A stretch of 64,000 nucleotides of DNA from Stenopsyche tienmushanensis (Eukaryota > Arthropoda > Insecta > Trichoptera > Stenopsychidae): NCBI GenBank assembly GCA_008973525.1, contig WACJ01000056.1, forward strand, positions 434,001 to 498,000, written 5' to 3'. A program made the position numbers and the translations under genes. The notes beneath the pieces are model-generated. The model saw only the letters and a list, made by a program, of their open reading frames with translations. It searched no databases and was not told the origin of the DNA. Below, one piece after another: positions 48,153-57,483 of the stretch (positions are counted from its first letter, which is position 1; every line of letters starts with the position of its first letter).

Positions 48153-50073
48153 ATTATTTTTTTCCAACTTGTCATTATTATATTTTTTTCCCAGCATTCT
48201 GGATTTGAACCAGAATCATTGCTTTATTTAATTCCCCATTCCGAAACAATAAAATTCATCCATTCGTTTCACCACACACTCAATAGTGATTTTAACTCCT
48301 TGAGTCGCTCAGTCATAAAACTGTATGCTGTTTTCTTTACAACAACGATCCTCATTTTCTAATAATATGCATTGCATACCGCTTTGTGCTCTTAAAAAAT
48401 ATTATTTTAATACCGAGGGGAATACGATGTGAGCGAATCGTTATTTCAATGTCGAAAAACCTCTTACATCTTGATATTATGCATTGCTCAGTTTCTTCTG
48501 CAACTTTTCCCCGCTTCTCTTCTCAAACGAGTTATAATTTATTTAAATATAACTTTAAATATTCTTGACATGAGGATATTTTACCGCAGGTATTATGCTG
48601 ATGTGAACCCAGTTTTTAGTTTTGCTTAGCGGTTTTTCAGGGCGCTGCCGACTTATGCTATAATCTCGTCGAGTATTGCATGGGCTTTATCGCCATGGAG
48701 ATGATATCGCATATGTTGTCACAGCTTCCACTCCATTTATATCTTCATCTTTCCACGTTTCGCAATTACATCCACTTTGCAACGATTCCGCCAAGGCATT
48801 GTCAACATTCCTTATTTGCTTTATTGTCCTCGAGCCGCTAGCTTCGGCGCTAAGGATCCGCGTGCTAATACTTAAATATGGAGTCGACACGTTTTCGGCT
48901 GAAATCTCTGAATATTTCATCCGTCACCTCATTGTTTGGACGCTCCTTAAGGTTCTCCTGCTTAATCCGATGGCATAAAGAAGAAAAATTATCTTGTTAA
49001 TAACGATGCCGCAACTTCAGTCCTCCATTGTCCGCGGCGCTCCGTATACTTAAGACGATGGACGAGGTCGGCCTTCCGAAACTTGAGCAGTTTGCGGTTT
49101 TGTTTTATGGATGTTTAAACGTCTTACGCTCTGCTTCGCAGTTCCACACTTACATTATTACAACTTGTGTTGGCAACTCTCAAGTTTTACAAGGAAAAAT
49201 GTTACACGTCCGCCTGGGAGTGCTGCAGCATTTGGAAATCTCGGGACCTCTAGTTTTCCCCATAGCTAAATATTAAACTTTCCGCCGGCCCTTAAGCAAA
49301 TGACGATCTCGAAAAAAAAGACAAGATAAATCTCTCGTAATGGGGCGAGCATAAAATATTAATGCCCCGGGAAGCTTATTTATAAATGAAGAAGATATGA
49401 AAAATGATAACCAGGAACAAAGCGTTACGAGAGCAGCCTTCTTTATATAAAAACGCTAAAACCAAATTAAGTCCTTGGATACGTTTTTATTCGAAATTCA
49501 AACCGTGTTATAGCGAGAAGGGTCCGTTTCTGAACATTTCTCACTAAATCATTGCCCCATGAAATAATGCAGACATGCAAATTTTCAGCAAATACAAGAC
49601 GCTAATTCACATGGATTCGTGCAAATTCAATGACGTGATATTCTGATGAATTCATCCCTATTTGAATTTAAATGTATCAAATCAAACGTTAATTGGCATA
49701 ATTAATATTTACAAAATATGATTTTTACAGTCCCTTTTATAGGGTTGTTGCGGACCACTTTAACATGATATTTATAATATTATCACATAAGCGTTTGATT
49801 GTGATCATTTCAACTTATTGCTTGATCAAATGTATCATACTGGATAAATTATGGCTTAAATACTAAATCTTCTTGTCTGAATTTGTTGTCTGTTTTTCCA
49901 TAGAAATGCTTAAAAAATAAACTAAGCATAGTGCTGAATAAGATTTGCCATAAAAAACTATCAGATGTTCATGTATCGTAGTATTTATAAAGGTTCATAA
50001 TTAGAAGTTGAACTTCTCTCGGTTCTTTATCAAATTTGCATTGACAACCTCAGCATCAACTAAGCTTTTGAGC
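48153..50073. other. Non-coding stretch
   Basis: A balanced patch at 48.6-49.35 kb keeps frames open on both strands (up to 100 codons) without any recognisable protein. The rest is AT-rich. Confidence 0.45.
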
Positions 50074-50168
50074 CTCTCGAGTTGCGGCATCAAATCAAAT
50101 GGTGAGTGAGAGTCACCTCTCGAGTTGCGGCATCAAATCAAATGGTGAGTGAGAGTCACCTCTCGAGT
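50074..50168. repeat. Perfect 43-bp tandem duplication
   Basis: The unit starts CTCTCGAGTTGCGGCATCAA and ends GTGAGTGAGAGTCAC. Unit 1 is 50074-50116 and unit 2 is 50117-50159; they are identical, and CTCTCGAGT at 50160-50168 begins a third. Identity suggests a recent duplication, or an assembly artefact. Confidence 0.9.
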
Positions 50169-50650
50169 GCAAAATGTTAACTTCTTAAACCTATGCAATT
50201 AGCACAACATTAAAACTATCTAAATGTCTAGAAATTTTTAGGGTCGTCTAGAAAGTAAAGTTACAAAACACTGAGTTTCACCTGAGCCCGAGAAAAAAAA
50301 ATTGTTCTAAAGTTGGCACATCTGATGTGTGGGGAATATTCTAAAGATCAATTTATTTGGTTCCGCAAGTTTGTTAGCCATTTAAATTCGTAAATTCGTT
50401 TTTAAGTGCTAATAAATCGCGGGACTAGTAAATGTAATCCCGAATAATTCGGGATTGAAATTTTTATCTGAATCGTACACTTCACCAGCACGATAAAGAC
50501 TACTAAATCGAGACATTCCCGCCGAAATCTGGACGCTTGGAAACAGTGGCGTAACTACTAATTGGCTAGCTTAGGCGACGCCTAGGGGCAATAACTGCCT
50601 AATCTATGTATACATATATACAGTACATACATGTTTTTCAAATTGTTATA
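50169..50650. other. Non-coding stretch
   Basis: GGGTCGTCTAGAAAGTAAAG near 50241 has the look of a DNA-transposon end, but no partner was found. Nothing else was recognised. Confidence 0.4.
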
Positions 50651-50710
50651 TTAACTTTTCCCTACCGGTGATGTATTTACTACACCTCGACTCTAATAAT
50701 GGGAATATTG
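50651..50710 (+). mobile_element. piggyBac-like short element, left end only
   Basis: TTAACTTTTCCCTACCGGTG at 50651, with CACCTCGACTCTAATAAT further in, matches the left part of the element at 61.52 kb (TTAACCTTCCCCTACTGGTG and CAACCTCAACTCTAATGAAT). No right end was found. Confidence 0.45.
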
Positions 50711-52619
50711 ATATGAAATATAATAGATACGGGCTTCAGAATTTGCGTATTCCTCCGTAATATAATCACGAATCACATCAAAGTATTATAGTATAAAAGT
50801 ATTCATATGCAGCGACGGAAATAAATAATTTGTCGAGAAATCGGGAATTTTGCGAGTTTTAGTCCGTGTCTCAGCAGAAAGGAATTTTATCAGTCACATT
50901 GAAGGTGTTATACGAATATGGGGGCTCACGCGGTCATCAACTCGAACCAGTATTTAAATATCCGATGACGATACCTACAAACTTGTTACTTCGGCCATAT
51001 TTTCAAAAAAAAAATGAGAATCATTTGTAGTGTGTATCACATTCATCATAGAGACGCTACGTTTCTACACATATCATAAAGCAACCACTAGATCAGTAGC
51101 CCGCCCGTTTCATTATATATTATATTAAAACTAAATATACTAAATATATATTTTGCTATAAAAATACTATTTATTTTTTAACGAGGCTTTATTGTAATGC
51201 AGTCAGGTCTTAATTAGAGATATTAACACCAACGCCGGCGGGAAACCAATGCATGCAGCGCGCGATCAAAATAACCACAACTCCCACAACTGTATTTTTA
51301 AGGGCGCAATTTTTAAATTGCGCCCAAATTAATTTTATAATTTGGAAAACGTGTCTGTATGTCAGCGGAAGCAATGGACGTTTTTTTGTTTGCGGGACAA
51401 AAATAGAACAAAAAGAGCCGGAATACTTCCTCGTCCAATTTTCGGTAGCCTCCCTTGGGGTGCCCCATCAGGGCCTCTACATATATAATCATAACTCTGA
51501 ATTAGCTTATCCCCTAAAAAATGAGACAATAGCTGTCACAGTGTGTTGTGGTAATCCAACTTTATTGCCTTCATAACTGCAATACGACATTATTATCTGG
51601 TCGTTCTACAAAATCGCAAGCGGTTGAGGCCGTTGCGAGTTAATAAATTGGGGATGATATTAAAGGCAAAGAATCGAATCGGCGGCGTCGCTAATGGGCG
51701 TTTTTATAAGCGATCCAGAACGAGGTTTTAGATCCTGTAGGGTGTGCTTTTGCCTGTGTGCAGACGTTTTAAGCAGAAGAATATGTCACCGGGAGGATTT
51801 GAACCCGTGTGCCTCCGTTTCAAAAGCCACATTGGTTGAAAAGGCTAATCACATTTTCCCTTACATTCTCCACAAAGCCTCCATACAAATACGGCTTTTG
51901 GCAAACATTGCGCTTCTCAAATATTCCCCCACTTGCTTATATATCGCCGTAATCTTGGAGCGCTTCGTCTCGACTGCTCCCATATTAAATCCTCCCATTT
52001 GGGCCGTGTTTTTGAGACGTCAATACGTTTTTTACAATAAAATATTACGCAACGGATTTTCAGAGAGTTCTTAGAAACAATAAGCGTCGAATTCGGATAA
52101 AAAAATCGCAGACGGGATCTTTTTTCGCCGAAATATTGCGAGCAATTTAGTTTTTGTATTTCTCGCATCAACGGTCAACGTCAATACGTTTTATCAGCAC
52201 AACCAAAATTTTCAGTACTCCGCCGACAATAGAAGACCTGGAATATAGCCGAGTAATTCGACTATTGTAGACAGCTTCAATTTTTCACGCACTTAAAGCG
52301 CCTTCGGGTTCTATAATCTGTAAAAACATCAAATAATCATAATAAATCTGACAACAACAAACATTTATTTAACATTAAATTCGCCTCTTTGTTTTATCTT
52401 CCAAGTAATTTCATATTGTTTTCTTGATTTAAATTGGATCTGAGAATCATCTAATAAATTTCAAATTTACAAGAACGTACTCATCAGTTGGAGTTGATGC
52501 CTTTCAATAAGATTTTCACTAAAAAATATATTTTGATATGGTGATTTCTTATTGAATACTACGCATAGGGTAATACGTATAACATTTTTATAAATATTAT
52601 TGCGAAATCTTAAAAAGAA
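50711..52619. other. Non-coding stretch with a tRNA-like fragment
   Basis: Frames at 51253-51576 and 51694-52074 are open for 107 and 126 codons without recognisable domains. On the minus strand, 51815-51783 reads ACACGGGTTCAAATCC and then TCCCGGTGACA. GGTTCAAATCC fits the tRNA T-arm/B-box consensus. A full cloverleaf could not be drawn because the 5' acceptor partner was not found, so it may be a tRNA relic or chance. Confidence 0.35.
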
Positions 52620-53076
52620 CTTACGGACAGGGAGTAACGTGTGAGCTCTCTGGTTCAGAGATATCTAACCCCACGTAACATTGGTGTCAGAAGTTGATAA
52701 TATGCATGCTTACTAATAATGTCGAACGGTTTAACTTATGATAAACTATTGCAATATTCCAATATAATAGCAAAATAATTAATACTTAAAATATTGCAGC
52801 TTTTTTATCTGAGATTTTGAATCAAACTCCTTCGGGAATTAGATTGTAAGTCGTAAAACATAGCCAAGAAAAGACAAAGAATGTGTTACGTTGGTGATCT
52901 ATCATACCCACTTAGTAGCACTGTTAACAGCAACATCTTCCATCTCTCTTCAGGTGCAATGCGTTATTTTAACAGCGCCATCTCTTGCGGCCCTATGGAG
53001 ACATTGCACCTGCATACCGACTGATCGCTTTTTGCACCGTTGCCGATTGGGAAGTGACGCGCAGGAGGCGGGAGTC
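52620..53076 (+). mobile_element. Internally deleted LTR retrotransposon
   Basis: CCCCACGTAACA ends at 52680 and looks like the 3' edge of an LTR. TGGTGTCAGAAGT at 52682-52694 follows at once, in the position and style of a primer-binding site. A purine tract AAGAAAAGACAAAGAA (52866-52881) immediately precedes TGTTACGTTGGTGAT at 52884. The latter is the 5' end of an LTR of the dispersed family, and the copy continues through TCTCTTCAGGTGCAATG to GGCGGGAGTC at 53076, where it is cut off. The order is LTR end, primer site, about 170 bp, polypurine tract, LTR. That is what an element with gag and pol deleted would show. Most of the left LTR could not be traced. Confidence 0.55.
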
Positions 53077-53290
53077 ATATATTTTTCGGAATACATGAAA
53101 TAAAAATCCAGATTTATGTCTGTTATCAGTTATTTTTTTTATTATTTTCTGATTATATTCCAATCTGCGACGTTTTTACACTTATGTTGGTAGCTAAATA
53201 GACTAAATGGACCCAACTATGGCGTTATTGAACTCAATTGTAGTCTTAAGAAGTTGATCGCTCTTAAAATCCTCTAACCCACGTAGCAAA

Positions 53291-53610
53291 TCATTTTTTA
53301 AAGAGGTCTTTCAATAAGAATGCTCCATTACAAATATAAATAAAACTAGTTGTGTGTGAGATATTCACTATTTTATTTTATCTACGCATTAAGTATGAAC
53401 CCTAACTACGATTTAAAATAGTCCCAAAGATAGACACGTAAAGGCGTTAAATCATACGATTTCGGTGGCTAGTTCACATCACTGCCGCGCGAGATAACAA
53501 CGCCCTCAAATCACTCGTGCATAGTATCCATCATGGAATGCGCTGTGTGGCACGTAACGCCATCCTGTTGGAACCACATGTCGTCGGTATCCATATAATC
53601 TAGTTAAGGC
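53291..53610 (-). pseudogene. Tc1-like transposase fragment, copy 3 (left part)
   Basis: The left end, TTTCAATAAGAATGCTCCAT, matches the termini at 19.8 and 38.08 kb. On the minus strand, DMWFQQDGVTCHTAHSMMD near 53580-53520 holds the second catalytic Asp of the DDE/D core. It is followed by EGVVISR, then PPKSYDLTPL near 53472-53440, where the third acidic residue follows in this family, and LWDYFKS. Stops interrupt it. It is separated from its other end by an LTR fragment. Confidence 0.8.
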
Positions 53611-53619
53611 TACAATAAA

Positions 53620-53890
53620 TTATATATAGCCGAGTGGATGCATAAAGATGAACGGGCATCAAATAGAAAGTTTTTTTGTTTTAGATAACTTATTTATTAA
53701 TCACGAAAAAATGATCTGGCCGTGGGAAGGACGTCCTCCCGCAGTCAAGGCTATCCAATGAACCGACAACGGTACACCCACAGAAATAATGTGTCCGCAG
53801 CGCCACAAAAGATGGCGCTGTTAAATTAACACATCGCGCCTAAAGAGAGACGGAAGACATTGCATGAGGATAATAATTCGCCCGTGCTTC
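53620..53890 (-). mobile_element. LTR fragment inserted in the Tc1-like element
   Basis: GGGCATCAAATAGAAAG, GGAAGGACGTCCTCCCGCAG, CAAAAGATGGCGCTGTTAAA and CCTAAAGAGAGACGGAAGA are colinear with the LTR at 33.13 kb in the same orientation. The fragment is diverged and has lost both tips. It lies between two parts of a single Tc1-like element, so it is younger than that element. Confidence 0.7.
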
Positions 53891-54140
53891 AATTCTACCA
53901 GCTCAACATCCGCAATATATAGTAACATTTTCGAAATGAATTTGGTTTCTCGTATATCTTGTGTGGATTGATATAAAATTTAATAATTTGCATACATTCT
54001 TTAATGTCAAAATCTCTCATGGTAATTTGCAATACAATACTTTATTAAAAAATCACAATACATTTGATAAATGTTTCTTTATTATTATGATCACTATAAT
54101 TGAACAAATTTTAAGCGTTCCTATTGAAAGATTATTATTA
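53891..54140. mobile_element. Tc1-like element, copy 3 (right end)
   Basis: AATTTGCAATACAATACTTT and the edge AAGCGTTCCTATTGAAAGAT match the right side of copies 1 and 2 (AGCGTTACTATTGAAT; GGCGCTTCTATTGAAAGAT). Together with 53291-53610 it makes one element of roughly 850 bp, including the inserted LTR. Confidence 0.65.
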
Positions 54141-55869
54141 AAGTTAATTGTATTATATGTATATAATGATCAATTTAAAATGTATTTAAATTGCATTATT
54201 ATTGATTTTTATTCCCATGGGAAGAAATTAATCACTTATGCAATACTCTCTAGGTGAATTTTATCCTCGTAGCTGTATGACGTAATTTCATATTAACTCG
54301 AAACAAAATAGGTCAAAAAAGTTTTAGAAGCGCTGCGTTCACTGCACGAGAAAATCCCATGTAGAGAGGCCATAAAGACCAATTTTGCTAGCGGCTAAGT
54401 CACCATAATCCTGCACGGGAAATATGATGAAAACACACACGCTCCGCACAATTTTCGCCTCTATGAATTTGCCTTTCATTCGGTTAGTCCCGGCATTAGG
54501 AAAAAAACACAACTCTCATACAATTCCAAGCGGCGTCCGCAGCCACTTTTCGGAGTCATTAACGCTCGGAATTTTACATATTTCCAGAGGGCCGTAGATC
54601 GCAATTTCGCCCCGCATAAAAACGCGCCTCACATTCCGAATGTTCCGTGCTTGCGGACGGTCGTGTCATCGGCGCTGAGAATGCGACTTATTCATTCAAA
54701 GGTGAAATTCGGCACATTCCAATTAACGCACTCTGCGAGTGCACTCAACGGCTCCGGTGCATTATTGCAGTGGCGCCGATCTGTTTTTATGTACCGCCCC
54801 ATAATTAATTCTCGAAACAAATAAAAAGCTCCGTCCAAGTCATTGGAGTTTGCGCAGCGTGTTTTTATTGGCAAATGAGCGCACCACGCCCTTTTAATTA
54901 TCGAAAACTGCAGTTTCTTTGATCAAATTGAACTTCAAATAAAGTATTCTAAATCGTTCCAAGGCGATATAAACGCTTATCTCAGGAGCAATTGCAAGCA
55001 TTTCCATTAAAAGCCAAGCATTTAAGCTTTTAACCAGCATGAATCTTCAAGCAACCACCGCTGCGAATAATTCGACGGTCGTTCCATGGATAAAAAGTAT
55101 TGAACAATTGAATTGAACGTTTGGCGTATTGTCTATTGATTAGCTACAAATTAGCTGTAAAACGACCCAACTTAAAGTTAGTGCTTCGCAGTGAATGTCC
55201 CAATAAAATTTAATTAAACGATGGAGTCATTGTTTTTCTTGTTGTAAGCCATGTACGTGTGATTGCAAAACAATGAAGCTCCATCCTCAATGGCTCACAA
55301 ATATATTTTTATTATTTTCATTTCGACTCTATAAGACACTTTCATTGAGTTGAAATTCTTTCATGCTTCAAATGCATAGTGAAGATATGAAATATTTTGT
55401 TAGAAATTAAGCTTTGTTTGAAGGATGACAGAAAAATCGAAAACTCCTAGATTTTTCAGAACTTTGTGTTCAGCATGTTCCAATTAAAAAATACCTTTGC
55501 TCAAAGTCCTTTATATAAAGGTATTCAAATAACCCAATATTCATTCTGGATTATTATACTGCTGCCTAGTCAAAGAACTTGTGCAGTGCATGTGCCCAAA
55601 TATATTTGTTCCAGAATGGATTTTAAACCAAAATTATATAGGCTGATGCTATTATATATTAATTCCATTAACTTCACACGCCATAACAGTCCACTGCAGA
55701 GCTGGGACCTTTTCAATAACCATTCATCTTAATTCGCTCGATATTGAAGGTAGTATGATCTTAGAGTTTCATTTAGAAGGCTCACCTAGCGAGCCACCCG
55801 GTATCCTAGGTTCCCAGTTTCCCATCCTAGTTTGGCGATTTCAAAGCAATATAAAAGACAACTCGGGGA
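54141..55869. other. Non-coding stretch
   Basis: A balanced patch at 54.37-54.86 kb contains many CG dinucleotides but no recognised motif cluster or gene. The remainder is AT-rich. Confidence 0.45.
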
Positions 55870-56182
55870 CCCTACCCCCACGTGCTCGTCGGAATGGCCG
55901 CGCTGGTGCACGGATTCGTTCTTCTATCGGTATGTGCTGTTGCTGGACTCTTCCTAACTCCCACCTCCTGCGCGTCACTCTCCAACTAGCAACGGTATAC
56001 GCGCAAGAAGCGATCGGTCGGTATGCAAATGCAATATCTCCGTAAGGCCGCAAGAGATGGCGCTGTCAAAATAACACATTGCACCTGAAGAGAGACGGGA
56101 GATATTGCTGTTAATCTGGCGAGTTAAATCTGCTCAGATTAACAGCGCTACTACGTGGAGATGGTAAATCACCCACGCTACA
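55870..56182 (-). mobile_element. Deleted LTR with an extra hairpin segment
   Basis: The minus-strand start TGTAGCGTGGGTGATTTACC ends at 56182. Going in, the LTR blocks follow in order, then jump from the CACCTCCTGCGCGTCAC side directly to GTGCTGTTGCTGGAC, so the middle (polyadenylation region) is deleted. Where other copies read GCTGTTAACAGC, this one has an extra segment, giving a perfect 12-bp inverted pair GCTGTTAATCTG (56107-56118) and CAGATTAACAGC (56135-56146). It abuts the R1 relic. Confidence 0.7.
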
Positions 56183-56185
56183 ATA

Positions 56186-56890
56186 TTGTTACTAAAACTC
56201 CCCTCTTCTTCTACTGCTACCCAGCTACTAGTTAAGTATTGCACTAGGGTGACAGCAGTATGTCGCTTTAGAAGCTCTTCTTCGTCTCTCGCGTTCAGCG
56301 TTTTCCTTCTGCTGCATAACGCACTTTGTGTACCTGCACCACGCATTCCATACCCTGGCATCCTTGAGCATTGAAATCCCAGCTCCTCGCATAGGGTATC
56401 CCTTTTAACGCTCCACGCTGAGCAGATGAATGCTGTGTGTGTAGCATCATGTTTGCCAGCTCCGCAGTGATGGCATTCTAGGCTTGTTTCTTTTCCTATT
56501 ATCTTGAGGTAGCTGTCAAAGCAGCCATGCCTGGTGAGAATCTGGGTCAGGTGGTAACACATTTGGCCATGTTGTCTGGCCATCCACAATTCTAGGTTTG
56601 GTAATAGTTTATGTGTCCACCGACTTCTATCTGGCTGCCTTCTTAGATTTCCTTTTTTGTACCGCCAGTCTCTCCTGAGCGAGTAGATCAATTAGCGGTA
56701 TGGCAGTCTGTACCAAGATAGCATCTTCCGACAGCCTCCCTGATCGCACTTCTTCTTTGGACTCTGACCATGTTGAGCTGAGCCATCTCAACTTGTAATA
56801 CCACGGCCGTACACCGTACAATAGTACCGAATTAACTACTTCATTGTAGAGTTTTCTTCTGCTTTCGTGAATAGCTATCAATATTATATA
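56186..56890 (-). pseudogene. Decayed R1-clade retrotransposon, 3' part of ORF2
   Basis: On the minus strand, KLYNEVVNSVLLYGVRPWYY (56850-56780) is the post-catalytic LLYG block. It is joined by a deletion to RLSEDAILVQTAIPLIDLLA, the degenerate form of the usual YRTVSxxAVxVIAxxxPIDLL motif. After a frame change come RWTHKLLPNLELWMARQHGQ, CYHLTQILTRHGCFDSYLK, and the zinc knuckle ECHHCGAGKHDATHTAFIC at about 56480-56423 (C-x2-C-x8-H-x4-C). This knuckle is the nucleic-acid-binding tail typical of R1-type ORF2. The catalytic YADD part is missing. The last codons run into the neighbouring LTR, which interrupts the 3' end. Confidence 0.85.
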
Positions 56891-57340
56891 GCATTTATCG
56901 TTTTATATCTATAATATAAGCCTTTTGTAGTTGTAATGGTTAGAAGATCTAAGTAAAATTACCTGACTATTGATGCTGAATCGATCCTTAAAATTGCCCA
57001 GTTTAATAACAAGAAGAACAAAAATCAGTCTTAATTATATATTCGGACGTTATGCAGCAGTTTTCCACTTACTATTTTAATTTAAGCTAAGTTTGAACAT
57101 GATATATTGATTGGTTGTTGTGTTTTTGGACATTGAAAAAGCCTTTTACTTGGTAGGACACGATGGTATATCATTTAACATGATTTACTTATAAAAACCA
57201 GTACATCAGAATAAAACGTACATAATTACGTTTTTAATGGTTTTCAATCAATTCAAGGGTTTATAAAATGGTATTATTTTTTAGGTTTAATATTCTTATT
57301 ATTAACTGAACTTTTAATTCTTATTCTAAACTCTTTCGTA
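56891..57340. other. Non-coding stretch
   Basis: AT-rich, no feature recognised. Confidence 0.5.
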
Positions 57341-57483
57341 ATGAGGGATCTAACATGGATGTATTACTACACCCCAGAATCCAAAAAGAACTGTTGATGG
57401 AGTTCTTTGACACTGGCATACAAAAGCTGATGCTCTGGGTTCAAAAATGTATCGATCTCGATGGCAATTACGTTGAAAAATAG
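57341..57483 (+). pseudogene. mariner transposase, collapsed by internal deletion
   Basis: DLTWMYYYTPESKK starts at 57347 and corresponds to the first catalytic Asp motif of mauritiana-like mariners (usual pattern D-E-T-W-I-x-x-Y/F-T-P-E-S). It is followed within a few codons, in a shifted frame, by LLMEFFDTGIQKLMLWVQKC and IDLDGNYVEK with a stop at 57481-57483. That is the C-terminal box. About 200 residues with the second and third Asp have been removed. No inverted repeats were identified. Confidence 0.78.

Noticed and set aside
51694..52074. 126-codon plus-strand open frame
   Set aside because: It overlaps the tRNA-like motif and an open antisense frame and resembles no protein family.
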